From contig JASJCP010000008.1 of the NCBI GenBank assembly GCA_030065935.1, forward strand, positions 1 to 64,000: a DNA stretch of 64,000 nt, written 5' to 3'. Below the pieces are notes generated by a model. It had not been told where the DNA came from. It did no database searches and saw nothing but the letters and a program-made list of their open reading frames with translations. This document shows positions 28,396-37,046 of this stretch, one piece after another. The position numbers and the translations under genes are program-made. Numbering within the stretch: position 1 is the stretch's first letter; every line of letters starts with the position of its first letter. The stretch is from Xenococcaceae cyanobacterium MO_167.B27. Lineage in GTDB: Bacteria > Cyanobacteriota > Cyanobacteriia > Cyanobacteriales > Xenococcaceae.

Positions 28396-30180
28396 CTAAC
28401 CCTCAATTTGTAAATCCTCCCAATTGCCATCTAGGAAGTGGGAACGACAAACATGACGCTGAACCTTCCCACTTGAAGTTTTAGGAATGCTACCTGGTTT
28501 GAGTAGTAAAATTTTGTGTACTTGTAAGTCATGTTGTTGAGAGATTTGACTACGAATCAAGCGAATTGTCTGTTGAGTAATAGTTTGTCTTTCTTTTGAA
28601 TTATTGTTGGAGGATTTAGTCTGGTTGTTTCTGCGATCCCAGTAACGGCGATCAACTTCTGCTATAACTACTAGCTTTTCTTCTCCCTGAATATTAATGG
28701 TAAAGCTGGCACTACAGTAGGGTCTGATCAAAGAGTTACTAGCTTCTACTGTTCTTTCTATATCTTGAGGATAGTGATTTCTCCCTTTGATGATAATAAT
28801 ATCTTTGAGACGACCAGTAACATATAGTTCTCCATCGTCGATAAATCCTAAGTCTCCTGTTCGCAAAAAAGAGTCTTCTGTAAAGCCTCGAATGGAAGCT
28901 TGAAAAGTATCCTGTGTAGTTTGTAATTGATTCCAATAACCACAAGCTATACTAGGACCACTAACCCAAATTTCCCCAATTTTTCCTGGTTGAGAAAGAG
29001 TTAAAGTATCTGGTTGAACAATGATTATTTTTTGATTGGATAAACTGCGACCACAACTTACTAGGGTACGGGAGTTGGGTTCTGTAGATTTGGCAAGGGT
29101 GACTTTATTTTGTTCTAAGTCTTGAGCTAGAACTGTTTTTGTGGTCACAGAATTATTTTTGACTCCCCCAGATATCATAAGGGTTGCTTCTGCCATTCCG
29201 TAACAAGGATAAAAGGCTTTTGAGGAAAAACCGTAGGGAGCAAAAGTAGCAGCAAACTTTTCTAAGGTTTGATGATTAATTGGTTCTGCACCATTAAAAG
29301 CTAAATCCCAACTGCTGAGGTCTAAATCAAGATGCTGTTCGGGTTTAAATTTACGCCAACATAAATCATAGGCAAAATTGGGCCCCCCACTGGTAGTTCC
29401 ACCATAATGGGAAATAGCCCTTAGCCAGCGTAATGGATTTTGTAAAAACATCAACGGAGACATTAAAACTACGGGGAAATTTCCGTAGAGGGGTTGAAGA
29501 ATACCGCCAATCAAACCCATGTCGTGATATGGTGGCAGCCAAATTACACCAAGACTTTGGGAACTATGTTTAAAACAACGATAAATTGATTGAAGATTGT
29601 GTAGTAGATTATCGTGGGCTATTTTAACTCCTTTTGGCTCTGCTGTTGAACCAGAAGTGTATTGTAAAAATGCGATTTTATCGGGAGATACAGGAATTTC
29701 TTGGTATTTATCCCTGTGACTAATATCTATGTTGTCAGTGGAAAACCAGCGTAGAGTTTTTAGTTCTGGGGTTATTTCTGCTTTACGTTCTAAGCTAGCC
29801 AGTATGGAATCAGTGGTTAAGGCTAAGGTGGGTTGAGCATCTTTAATAATGCTTTGTATACGACCAATAGAACGATTGGGACGAGGGGGATAGGCCGGAA
29901 TGGCGATCGCGTCGGCGTAGAGACAGGCAAAAAAAGCTTCGATAAAACCTAATCCTGGGGGATAGAGTAGCAAAATTCTGTCTTGAGGAGAACAAAGGAA
30001 TTGAATCGAAGCTGCGATCGCCCTAGCCTTAATGTCTAATTCCCGATAGGTAAGGCTAACTTTCTGGGTTTCTCCATCCAGTAAAAAAGTGTAAGCAATT
30101 TTTTCTGGTTGCTGGATAGACCTATGCCTCAAGATATCAATTAAGGTACTTGCTTGAATTGTTTTTTCTAAACCACTCAT
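28396..30180 (-). CDS. Fatty acyl-AMP ligase (FAAL)
   Basis: Acyl-adenylate-forming enzyme of the ANL superfamily, 594 residues. The ATP motif YTSGSTAEPKGV is at about residues 173-184; WLPPYHDMGLIGGIL and TSGGPNFAYDLC are typical of long-chain FAALs, and YGMAEATLMISGG is the adenylate signature. FAALs activate fatty acids and usually pass them to an acyl carrier protein for polyketide or lipopeptide synthesis. Here it stands alone, with no carrier protein, polyketide synthase or olefin synthase nearby. The C-terminal domain is complete (GKVQRHVCRSHF). Confidence 0.92.
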   Translation of the reverse strand: MSGLEKTIQASTLIDILRHRSIQQPEKIAYTFLLDGETQKVSLTYRELDIKARAIAASIQFLCSPQDRILLLYPPGLGFIEAFFACLYADAIAIPAYPPRPNRSIGRIQSIIKDAQPTLALTTDSILASLERKAEITPELKTLRWFSTDNIDISHRDKYQEIPVSPDKIAFLQYTSGSTAEPKGVKIAHDNLLHNLQSIYRCFKHSSQSLGVIWLPPYHDMGLIGGILQPLYGNFPVVLMSPLMFLQNPLRWLRAISHYGGTTSGGPNFAYDLCWRKFKPEQHLDLDLSSWDLAFNGAEPINHQTLEKFAATFAPYGFSSKAFYPCYGMAEATLMISGGVKNNSVTTKTVLAQDLEQNKVTLAKSTEPNSRTLVSCGRSLSNQKIIIVQPDTLTLSQPGKIGEIWVSGPSIACGYWNQLQTTQDTFQASIRGFTEDSFLRTGDLGFIDDGELYVTGRLKDIIIIKGRNHYPQDIERTVEASNSLIRPYCSASFTINIQGEEKLVVIAEVDRRYWDRRNNQTKSSNNNSKERQTITQQTIRLIRSQISQQHDLQVHKILLLKPGSIPKTSSGKVQRHVCRSHFLDGNWEDLQIEG

Positions 30181-30291
30181 TCACTTGGGATTGTTTATGT
30201 CAATTTACACCATATCTTATTACTTAAATAGATTTTAGGCTCTAGATGACCAATAATTAGGAATGGCGATTCAGAAAATTGCTGTTGCTAT

Positions 30292-30567
30292 CTAGTCAGA
30301 GAAGTAGTCTGAACAGTCAATTGCTTGTTCTGTATTAGCTATATAAGGCTTGATTGTACACTTGAGGTGATGATCGTTAGTAAAAAAACAACACTTGGTA
30401 CAGGGAATTTGGTGCATCCGTTTTGCTCTGGCAATAGCATCCAGCAAAGCACTAATCACAGTCCAAGCAATCATACCCAATAAAACACAAGCACATAAAA
30501 TTTTTAGGGAAGCGATCGCTGATTCGTTCCCTTGATCTAAATAACTTACTAGTTGCAACACAGCCAA
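30292..30567 (-). CDS. Small membrane protein with cysteine-rich tail, unknown
   Basis: 91 residues, first in-frame start a TTG. One hydrophobic segment (SLKILCACVLLGMIAWTVISALL) is followed by a basic turn and a tail with CTKCC, later CTIKP and DCSDYF. The CxxCC pattern could bind a metal or a cluster; this is inference. I do not recognise the family. It lies between the FAAL gene and the Hpt gene, same strand, 82 bases after the latter. Confidence 0.55.
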   Translation of the reverse strand: MAVLQLVSYLDQGNESAIASLKILCACVLLGMIAWTVISALLDAIARAKRMHQIPCTKCCFFTNDHHLKCTIKPYIANTEQAIDCSDYFSD

Positions 30568-30649
30568 TCAGTCTATCTACTCAGTATTGATAAGAATTTA
30601 TTATGACATATCTTAGCTGTCTTAACTTAATAATCAAGATTTCAACAAA

Positions 30650-31549
30650 TTACATCTGACTGGAAATAAGTTTGATAATTTGGGTTAGTTCTGCTTTATT
30701 AAAAGCTTGTAAAAGAGCAGTTGCAGCACCTTTAGGTTCTTTGGGAATAGAAATTTTGGTCTCTGTAGCCTTTGCTGTAGGAGCTTGAGCCGTTGCTGCT
30801 AGTTGTTGTAAGTTTTTGCTAGGAATAATTGCGTTAGTATTTCCTACATGGAGGTTATCTCCAGCTTGTTTAATTTCCCTGATAACGATTTGAGCAATAG
30901 TATTATAGGGATATTTTTTGTTACTAATTGCGGTTCGAGCAATACTTACAAATTGCTGCCAATTTGGCTCTGTGGGAGCAAGTTCTCCTAAATTTGCACA
31001 ATAGTGTTGTAATTTTTGCCGATTTTCTGGGGTATCAGCTTGCTTAAATAGCTGTAACATCTGTTTGAGAGTTTCTTTAACTCTTTCTGAGATATTTACT
31101 GGTGCTGGAATATTTCCTGATACACCACCCCCAAGTAACTGTTGAAGATATTGTTGCAGGATAGCAAAATTAGATTCTGCTTGTTGTAAGATTTCGATGG
31201 CATCTTCGTCTTTAAATTCAACAGAACTTTCTAAACGTTCGATTAAATCTTGTAGATGATCGTATCCAGTGAGAAATAAAGATTCTAGTTTTTGATCAAC
31301 GTTAACAGGATTTTCTTTGAGAATTTTAAAAGAATCTTCTAAACGGTGAGCGGTTTTCTGTATACTGGCATAACCCAGCATTGCTGCGCCACCCTTGACA
31401 GAATGAGCAGCACGGAACATTTCGTTAACAGTTTCTGGGTCTTGAACAGCAGTCCCTAACTGTAGTATTCCCTGCTCTAAAGTTTGTAAGTGTTCTTTTG
31501 CTTCTTCAATGAAATAGCCTAAAATTCGCTGCTGACTAGCTGTATCCAA
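30650..31549 (-). CDS. Hpt (histidine phosphotransfer) domain protein
   Basis: 299 residues. The N-terminal 115 form an Hpt four-helix domain with phospho-histidine H49 in FRAAHSVKGGA, CheA P1-like. The rest (about 150-299) has a helical region and low-complexity Ala/Thr/Lys linker but no kinase, so it relays rather than makes phosphate. It could link a hybrid kinase, such as the one at 41504, to a regulator; no evidence for the pairing is in the sequence. Confidence 0.85.
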   Translation of the reverse strand: MDTASQQRILGYFIEEAKEHLQTLEQGILQLGTAVQDPETVNEMFRAAHSVKGGAAMLGYASIQKTAHRLEDSFKILKENPVNVDQKLESLFLTGYDHLQDLIERLESSVEFKDEDAIEILQQAESNFAILQQYLQQLLGGGVSGNIPAPVNISERVKETLKQMLQLFKQADTPENRQKLQHYCANLGELAPTEPNWQQFVSIARTAISNKKYPYNTIAQIVIREIKQAGDNLHVGNTNAIIPSKNLQQLAATAQAPTAKATETKISIPKEPKGAATALLQAFNKAELTQIIKLISSQM

Positions 31550-31603
31550 AGCTAAATCCCCCTAATATAAATTTTGTATATTAAAGACTATGTCAACACA
31601 AGT

Positions 31604-32302
31604 CTATCCCAGACTATTTAAATTGGGTAGCTGGTTTTTTTCGATTACAGTATTATAGCCTCGCTTTAGTAAAAAAGCAGTAATCCCTATCTTTTTTGCT
31701 CCTTGATAATCATCAGTAAAACTATCCCCAATGTGCCATGCTTCTTCAGGAAGACAATTGTGTTTAGCAATTGCTGTGGCAAATATTTTTGGGTTGGGTT
31801 TGGCTGCACCTACTTCCGAGGAAATAGTGATACTGGAAAAAAAACATTCTAGTTTGAGGGCTTTCAATACAGAATATAGACGACTATCAAAATTGGAAAT
31901 AATAGCTAGTGTTACTTTCTTTTGCTGCCATTTTTGTAAATTTGGTATGACATCCTGATAGATATACCAGGGTTTTTCTGTCGCAAAATGTAGGTACAGT
32001 TCTTGAAAAAAAGCATCGAAATCCGTAAATTTATCTAGTAAGCCTGCTTGAGTAAAAGTGGTTATTGCTAAATTTTTCCACCAATCAAATTCTTGTTGTG
32101 GTATCTTTTCTGGATTGGTGACGGTAAATGCTAGGGGGGAAGCTTGAGCGAAGCTTTGATAAAAAGCCTTATCTATCTTCTTAGCATCTACTTCTACATT
32201 GTGGTTTTTTGCGAGCGCCTGATACACTGTACCTACACTACCTTTAACCCCAAAAAGCGTACCTACAGCATCAAAAAAAATGACTTTCGGGAGGGATTTC
32301 AT
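31604..32302 (-). CDS. HAD-superfamily hydrolase (subfamily IA)
   Basis: 232 residues. Motif I FFDAVGTL has nucleophile D11; motif II is AIISNFDSR; motif III uses K in GAAKPNPKIF; motif IV is HIGDSFTDD. It has a helical cap between I and II, as in phosphatases of small metabolites. The substrate is unknown. Its ATG overlaps the stop codon of the upstream NADH dehydrogenase gene by one base (TAATG), so the two are probably co-translated. Confidence 0.88.
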   Translation of the reverse strand: MKSLPKVIFFDAVGTLFGVKGSVGTVYQALAKNHNVEVDAKKIDKAFYQSFAQASPLAFTVTNPEKIPQQEFDWWKNLAITTFTQAGLLDKFTDFDAFFQELYLHFATEKPWYIYQDVIPNLQKWQQKKVTLAIISNFDSRLYSVLKALKLECFFSSITISSEVGAAKPNPKIFATAIAKHNCLPEEAWHIGDSFTDDYQGAKKIGITAFLLKRGYNTVIEKNQLPNLNSLG

Positions 32303-33492
32303 TAACTTAATAGCTCCACTAAAGGTTGAGTTATCCAGTTTAGCCCTACTGTTAGCTGATGCTGGAGATTTGGCAAACGATAAAGATAAATCAGACGACG
32401 AGCAATATAAGCAAGAGAGCCATTTAGTTGTAATCCTAGACCATTTAGAGTAGCATTATCTATTCCTAATGCCATCATTTCTCCCAAGGGTTGATAGCGG
32501 AATGGTAGTTGTGGTTTATGGTTGATGCTAGCCCAGATATTCCAAGCACAGTAGTCTGATTGCTGAAATGCGACTTGTGCGGTGGCTGGTAGTAGTTCTC
32601 CTGTGACATCTTTGCTTTCTACTATATCTCCTAGGGCATAAACTCGCTCCCTATCTAACGCTTCTAGGGTTGGTTTAATTTTGAGTAATCCTGTTGCAGT
32701 TTTTTCTAGGGGTAGTTGTTGAGTGAGTTGAGAAACTTGATTCCCTACTGTCCAAATTACTAAATCTACAGGGATAGTATCTATTGTTCCTTTGTAGTAG
32801 AGGGAGATAGTATCAGATTGTACTTGTGTAACTTCAGTTTCTAAATCTAGCCATACTTGACGTTTTTCTAAGGCTTTGATGGCTGTTTCACGATTAAATT
32901 CACTAGCATTATCTAATATTTTTGCACCGCGATCGATAATCCTAATTCTGCCTTTTTTCCCCAGACGGTCAGCAATTTTTCCTGCAATTTCTACTCCGCT
33001 ATAGCCTCCTCCTACTATGGCAACACGGATTTTCTCGGGGGAAGATTCTTCTAATAATCTTAATTTTTCTTTGACACGATAAGCATCATTGAGAGTTTTA
33101 AAGGGTATGGCGTGGGATTTCGCTCCTGGAACAATATCTAGAGGTGTTTTTCCTCCAGCAGCAATTACTAAATAGTCATAACTAATAACAGAAGCACTAC
33201 CCTTCGTTACTTGTTGGGTTTCTAGATTAATGTTGGTTACACAATCTTGATGGAATTGAATGCTAGTGTTGGATAAAATCTCTTCAAAGGGTGGGGCGAT
33301 TTCCCAAGTTTGTAGCTCTTCTGTAATTAATTCGTATAAGAGAGGGGAAAATAAAAAGCGATCGCTTTTATCAATCAGAATAATTTGTGGTTGAGTTTCT
33401 GGTTGCCAAGGTAAATCATCTAGGCGCAGAGCGGTATATAAACCACCAAATCCGCCACCAACAATACAGATACGTGGTTTTTGGGTAGTCAT
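32302..33492 (-). CDS. Type II NAD(P)H dehydrogenase-like FAD oxidoreductase
   Basis: 396 residues with two Rossmann nucleotide sites: IVGGGFGGLYTALRL at the N-terminus for FAD and VAIVGGGYSGVEIAGKI near 160 for NAD(P)H. The YALGDIVE motif binds FAD near 290. This is the NDH-2 family of rotenone-insensitive, non-pumping dehydrogenases (Ndb in cyanobacteria). I do not assign it to NdbA, B or C. It heads a two-gene unit with the HAD hydrolase. Confidence 0.88.
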   Translation of the reverse strand: MTTQKPRICIVGGGFGGLYTALRLDDLPWQPETQPQIILIDKSDRFLFSPLLYELITEELQTWEIAPPFEEILSNTSIQFHQDCVTNINLETQQVTKGSASVISYDYLVIAAGGKTPLDIVPGAKSHAIPFKTLNDAYRVKEKLRLLEESSPEKIRVAIVGGGYSGVEIAGKIADRLGKKGRIRIIDRGAKILDNASEFNRETAIKALEKRQVWLDLETEVTQVQSDTISLYYKGTIDTIPVDLVIWTVGNQVSQLTQQLPLEKTATGLLKIKPTLEALDRERVYALGDIVESKDVTGELLPATAQVAFQQSDYCAWNIWASINHKPQLPFRYQPLGEMMALGIDNATLNGLGLQLNGSLAYIARRLIYLYRLPNLQHQLTVGLNWITQPLVELLS

Positions 33493-33609
33493 GAAAATTG
33501 GTTGAGATAGGTTTTAGAAACAGAGCTATAGACTACACTTTAGATTGTAACCAAAATAATTGGGGCAAACTTTTAGTCCACCCCATGAGATGCCAATAAA
33601 ACTTGAGAT

Positions 33610-33933
33610 TTAAGAAGCTAGAGCTACCTCAACCATTTGCTGTAACTCACCGCTTTGATAGAGTTCAATAGCAATATCTGAGCCACCGATAAATTCACCG
33701 TTGATATAGATTTGGGGGATAGTTGGCCAATTAGAATATTCTTTAATTCCTTGACGAATATCCAATTCCGCTAGAACATCTACTGTTTCATAGGGAACAC
33801 CCAGGGTATTGAGAATTTGAACTACATTGTTAGAAAAACCACATTGAGGCATCAATTTCGAGCCTTTCATAAAGACTAAAATTTTGTTTTCTTGAACTAA
33901 TTTTTCAATTTTCGCTTTTAATTCAGGTGTCAT
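33610..33933 (-). CDS. grxD: Monothiol glutaredoxin, CGFS type
   Basis: 107 residues, Grx4 family. The active-site motif CGFS begins at C31, with the glutathione-binding WPTIPQIYINGEFIGGSD. Such proteins carry a glutathione-ligated [2Fe-2S] cluster as dimers or with BolA partners. The bolA gene lies 39 bases upstream in the same direction, a pairing known from many genomes, so shared work in iron-sulfur handling is well supported. Confidence 0.96.
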   Translation of the reverse strand: MTPELKAKIEKLVQENKILVFMKGSKLMPQCGFSNNVVQILNTLGVPYETVDVLAELDIRQGIKEYSNWPTIPQIYINGEFIGGSDIAIELYQSGELQQMVEVALAS

Positions 33934-33972
33934 AGTTTTTTTATGGCTATTTACTCAATTTTACTAATTGTT

Positions 33973-34224
33973 TTAAATTTTTCCTGCTACAGTTTGCCAA
34001 GCTTCGGGAGTGTAAGTTTTGAGGGATAAAGCATGGATGACTTCTGAAGCCATAGCATCATTAACAGCAGCATATACCATTTGATGTTGCTTGACTTTGC
34101 TTTTCCCTTCAAACTTAGGAGAGACGATAACCGCTTCAAAATGCTCACCGTCTCCTGCTACTTCGACTTGAGCTTCGGGAAACTGCTCTTGAATCATGGT
34201 TTTTACCTGTTGGGGATTAATCAT
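33973..34224 (-). CDS. BolA family protein
   Basis: 83 residues with the BolA fold signature: [27 protein letters not shown], whose histidine can ligand a [2Fe-2S] cluster shared with a monothiol glutaredoxin. It is encoded directly before grxD on the minus strand, so a BolA-Grx heterodimer is the likely form. Full length for the family. Confidence 0.92.
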   Translation of the reverse strand: MINPQQVKTMIQEQFPEAQVEVAGDGEHFEAVIVSPKFEGKSKVKQHQMVYAAVNDAMASEVIHALSLKTYTPEAWQTVAGKI

Positions 34225-34305
34225 AGATGTTCCGAACCCAAATTACTTTAAGAATTATTGTGGCGTATTTCGATGTCCCAACACAACATATAATATTGTT
34301 ATCTC

Positions 34306-34914
34306 CTAACGACTGGAGCTAGATTCAGAAAAAGGATCTTCTACAAAACCAATTTCAAATAGTTGCTGATAAGATTTTTTTCCTAACTCACTAGTAGGGT
34401 TTTGAGAGCGAATTATTTGAATGAGCAGAGGTACTGATAATTCTGGTTGATTTTGAGCGCGATGTACTAAAGCCAATTGGTAGGTTGCTTCATCCCGCAT
34501 TTGTCCTGTTTCTAAAGCTTTCTGTCTCTGCTGTTGAGCAATACGATTTTCGATTCCTGAAAAACTATCCGACAGTTGAAGATAGAAGTTAGATAATTGG
34601 TTGAAAACTTGACGAGCATTTTGTAATTTTTTAGCTGCGCTGTCGTAGTCTTGATTATTTATAGCTTGGCTTGCTTCACTCATCAATTTTTTTCCTCCTT
34701 GAAGACTCAGAAGACTATCGGACTGAGCTAGAGGACGCAAATTATTAGGGTCAGTAGGATCGTCGGAAGGTATATTTGTTAGGGTTGTTTCCTGAGCAAG
34801 TATAGGATTAGAGACTGTAATCAAAGCAGTACTGCTAAATAGACTCCAAGCTAAGGGTAAAGATAGTAAATACTTAATATTAGGACGACTAATCCTTGAT
34901 TTTAATCTAGCCAT
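34306..34914 (-). CDS. Exported helical protein, unknown
   Basis: 202 residues. A signal-peptide-like start (LLSLPLAWSLFSSTALITV) ends near NPILAQET. The mature part is helical with TPR-like pairs (SEASQAINNQDYDSAAKKLQNARQVFNQL, and EATYQLALVHRAQNQPELS). It ends in a serine-rich tail. I do not know the family. It precedes bolA by 81 bases on the same strand, but a functional link is uncertain. Confidence 0.7.
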   Translation of the reverse strand: MARLKSRISRPNIKYLLSLPLAWSLFSSTALITVSNPILAQETTLTNIPSDDPTDPNNLRPLAQSDSLLSLQGGKKLMSEASQAINNQDYDSAAKKLQNARQVFNQLSNFYLQLSDSFSGIENRIAQQQRQKALETGQMRDEATYQLALVHRAQNQPELSVPLLIQIIRSQNPTSELGKKSYQQLFEIGFVEDPFSESSSSR

Positions 34915-35041
34915 TATTGTAATCCTATGATAAACATAACTATATTAGAGCTTCAGGTATCTTATCATTTTGGTTGTTAATTTTACCTAATTTTACTCAC
35001 TCCCGTTTATGGTAGGAAGATAGACATCAAAGTACTGTTGA

Positions 35042-36442
35042 ATGTTCCTTATGTATCGCTGTATTATTTTTTTCTTGTTTCCCTTTTTTTTATTACTGAG
35101 TGGTTGCCAAAAAGATGTTTCTCAAGCCTACAATTTACCTCAAGACCCTGATATTCAAGTTTTTTTTAATCATCGAGAAACTGGTACAGAACAATACACT
35201 GATCCTTATAGAAACATTGAACGCCCAGGAGATAATTTAGAAGCTGTTATTGTAGAAGCCATTAATTCTGCTCAATCTAGTATTGAACTTGCTGTGCAAG
35301 AGTTACAGTTACCTGAGATTGCTTTAGCTCTGAGTCAAAAACAGCAGCAAGGAGTAGCAATAAGAGTAATTATTGAGAATAACTATAGTCGTTCTTGGAG
35401 TGATTTTAGTAATCAAGAGATCTCTAAATTACCTCAAAGAGAACGCGATCGCTATCAGCAGTATTTTAAGTTAATAGATATCAATCAAGATGGAAAATTA
35501 AGTAAGGAAGAACTTGCTAAAAGAGATGCTTTATTGATTTTAAAAAATGCAGGTATTCCTGTTATTGATGACACTGCTGATGGTTCAAAAGGTAGTGGTC
35601 TAATGCACCATAAGTTCATCGTTATTGATAATAAACTAGTTGTTACTGGTTCAGCTAATTTTACTTTAAGTGGGATTCATGGAGATTTTAGTAATCCTGT
35701 AACTAAAGGTAATGTTAATAATTTACTGAAGATTAATAATGCTCAAGTAGCTAAATTATTTAGGGAAGAATTTAATTATATGTGGGGTGATGGAGTGGGA
35801 GGAATTATGAACAGTCAATTTGGGATAAATAAGCCCTGGCGTTCTCCTAAAACGATAAACTGGAATAATACAACTATTACAATTCAGTTTTCTCCTACTT
35901 CTAAAAAACAAGATTGGCAATTAAGCACTAACGGATTAATCGGGAAAAGTTTAGAAGATGGTATTGCTTCGATTAACTTGGCTCTATTTGTTTTTAGTGA
36001 GCAACAATTAGCAGATATTTTACAGGATGAGTCTCAAGAAGGAGTTAAAATCAAGGCTTTAATAGATAAGGATTTTGTTTTTCGGGACTATAGCGAAGGA
36101 TTAGATATGTTAGGTGTGGCTTTGGGGAAAAATTGCAAGTATGAATCTAATAATAATCCTTGGCAAAAACCAATCGAAACAGTGGGGATGGCTGAGTTAC
36201 CTGCTGGAGATAAAATGCACCACAAATTTGCTACGGTTAATAATAATATTGTAATTACTGGCTCACAAAATTGGTCGCCTACTGGGAACTTAAATAATGA
36301 TGAAACTGTATTGATTATTAAAAATATCACTGTAGCCAAACACTTTTTACAAGAGTTCTCTCGTCTCTATCAAACTGCTAATCTGGGTATTCCTCAGTAT
36401 CTTAAGAATAAAATAGAAACACAGAAAAAACAGTGTTCTTAA
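35042..36442 (+). CDS. Phospholipase D-like lipoprotein with an embedded EF-hand
   Basis: 466 residues. A lipoprotein signal ends LLLSGC (C22), so it should be lipid-anchored outside the cytoplasm. Two PLD half-domains follow. The first has the full HxKx4D motif at H189, K191 and D196 (MHHKFIVIDN). The second reads HHKFATVN, with N400 where Asp is usual. Between the first half's early strands and its HKD motif sits an EF-hand calcium loop DINQDGKLSKEE (146-157). It could be a calcium-modulated nuclease or phospholipase. Which substrate it cuts is unknown. Confidence 0.87.
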   Translation: MFLMYRCIIFFLFPFFLLLSGCQKDVSQAYNLPQDPDIQVFFNHRETGTEQYTDPYRNIERPGDNLEAVIVEAINSAQSSIELAVQELQLPEIALALSQKQQQGVAIRVIIENNYSRSWSDFSNQEISKLPQRERDRYQQYFKLIDINQDGKLSKEELAKRDALLILKNAGIPVIDDTADGSKGSGLMHHKFIVIDNKLVVTGSANFTLSGIHGDFSNPVTKGNVNNLLKINNAQVAKLFREEFNYMWGDGVGGIMNSQFGINKPWRSPKTINWNNTTITIQFSPTSKKQDWQLSTNGLIGKSLEDGIASINLALFVFSEQQLADILQDESQEGVKIKALIDKDFVFRDYSEGLDMLGVALGKNCKYESNNNPWQKPIETVGMAELPAGDKMHHKFATVNNNIVITGSQNWSPTGNLNNDETVLIIKNITVAKHFLQEFSRLYQTANLGIPQYLKNKIETQKKQCS

Positions 36443-36523
36443 GAATTATTATCTAGCTCATATCCACAGAGAGATTAAGAGTTTTTCTAATCTATTGTTA
36501 GATTACTGTCACTTCAATTTGTT

Positions 36524-37021
36524 ATGACATTATTATTAACTTCTTTCACTACTTGGCTAGCTCATCAAAAATCTAATTCTTCTGATGATTTATTGGCAAT
36601 AATAGCCAGCAAAAATACATCTAAAGATTATTTTTTAAGACAACTTCCTGTTGATGTTGATTTAGCTAGTAATCTGGCGATCGCCATACTCAAAAAAATA
36701 CAACCTCAAGGAATTATCTGTTGTGGAATGGCAGAATCTAGAAAACAATTAACTATAGAATCTAATGCTACTTGTAATGAAAACTGTTTGCTAACTAGTC
36801 TCGATTTACAACCTTTAATATCTAAATTATCTCATAGTGCTATTAGTCATGATGCAGGTAAATTTGTTTGTGAAGGATTATATTATCAAGTTTTACAATA
36901 TCTGGAAAAATCAGATTTATCTATTCCTTGTATTTTCGTTCATGTTCCAATTCTGAACAAAGACAATGAAAGTATAATAGTCCAAGATTTTCAGACTATT
37001 TTAGAATATCTAAGCTATTAA
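36524..37021 (+). CDS. Peptidase C15 (pyroglutamyl peptidase I)-like protein
   Basis: 165 residues. Three regions match pyroglutamyl peptidase I: LTIES (E79), HDAGKFVCEGLYY (C116) and FVHVP (H140), which supply a plausible Glu-Cys-His triad. It is shorter than typical family members of about 200-220 residues, mainly in the first half. Activity is possible but unproven. It is encoded 26 bases from the convergent end of cobN and 82 bases after the PLD lipoprotein. Confidence 0.72.
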   Translation: MTLLLTSFTTWLAHQKSNSSDDLLAIIASKNTSKDYFLRQLPVDVDLASNLAIAILKKIQPQGIICCGMAESRKQLTIESNATCNENCLLTSLDLQPLISKLSHSAISHDAGKFVCEGLYYQVLQYLEKSDLSIPCIFVHVPILNKDNESIIVQDFQTILEYLSY

Positions 37022-37046
37022 ATATGCGATTGCCTTGGTAAGTTTT

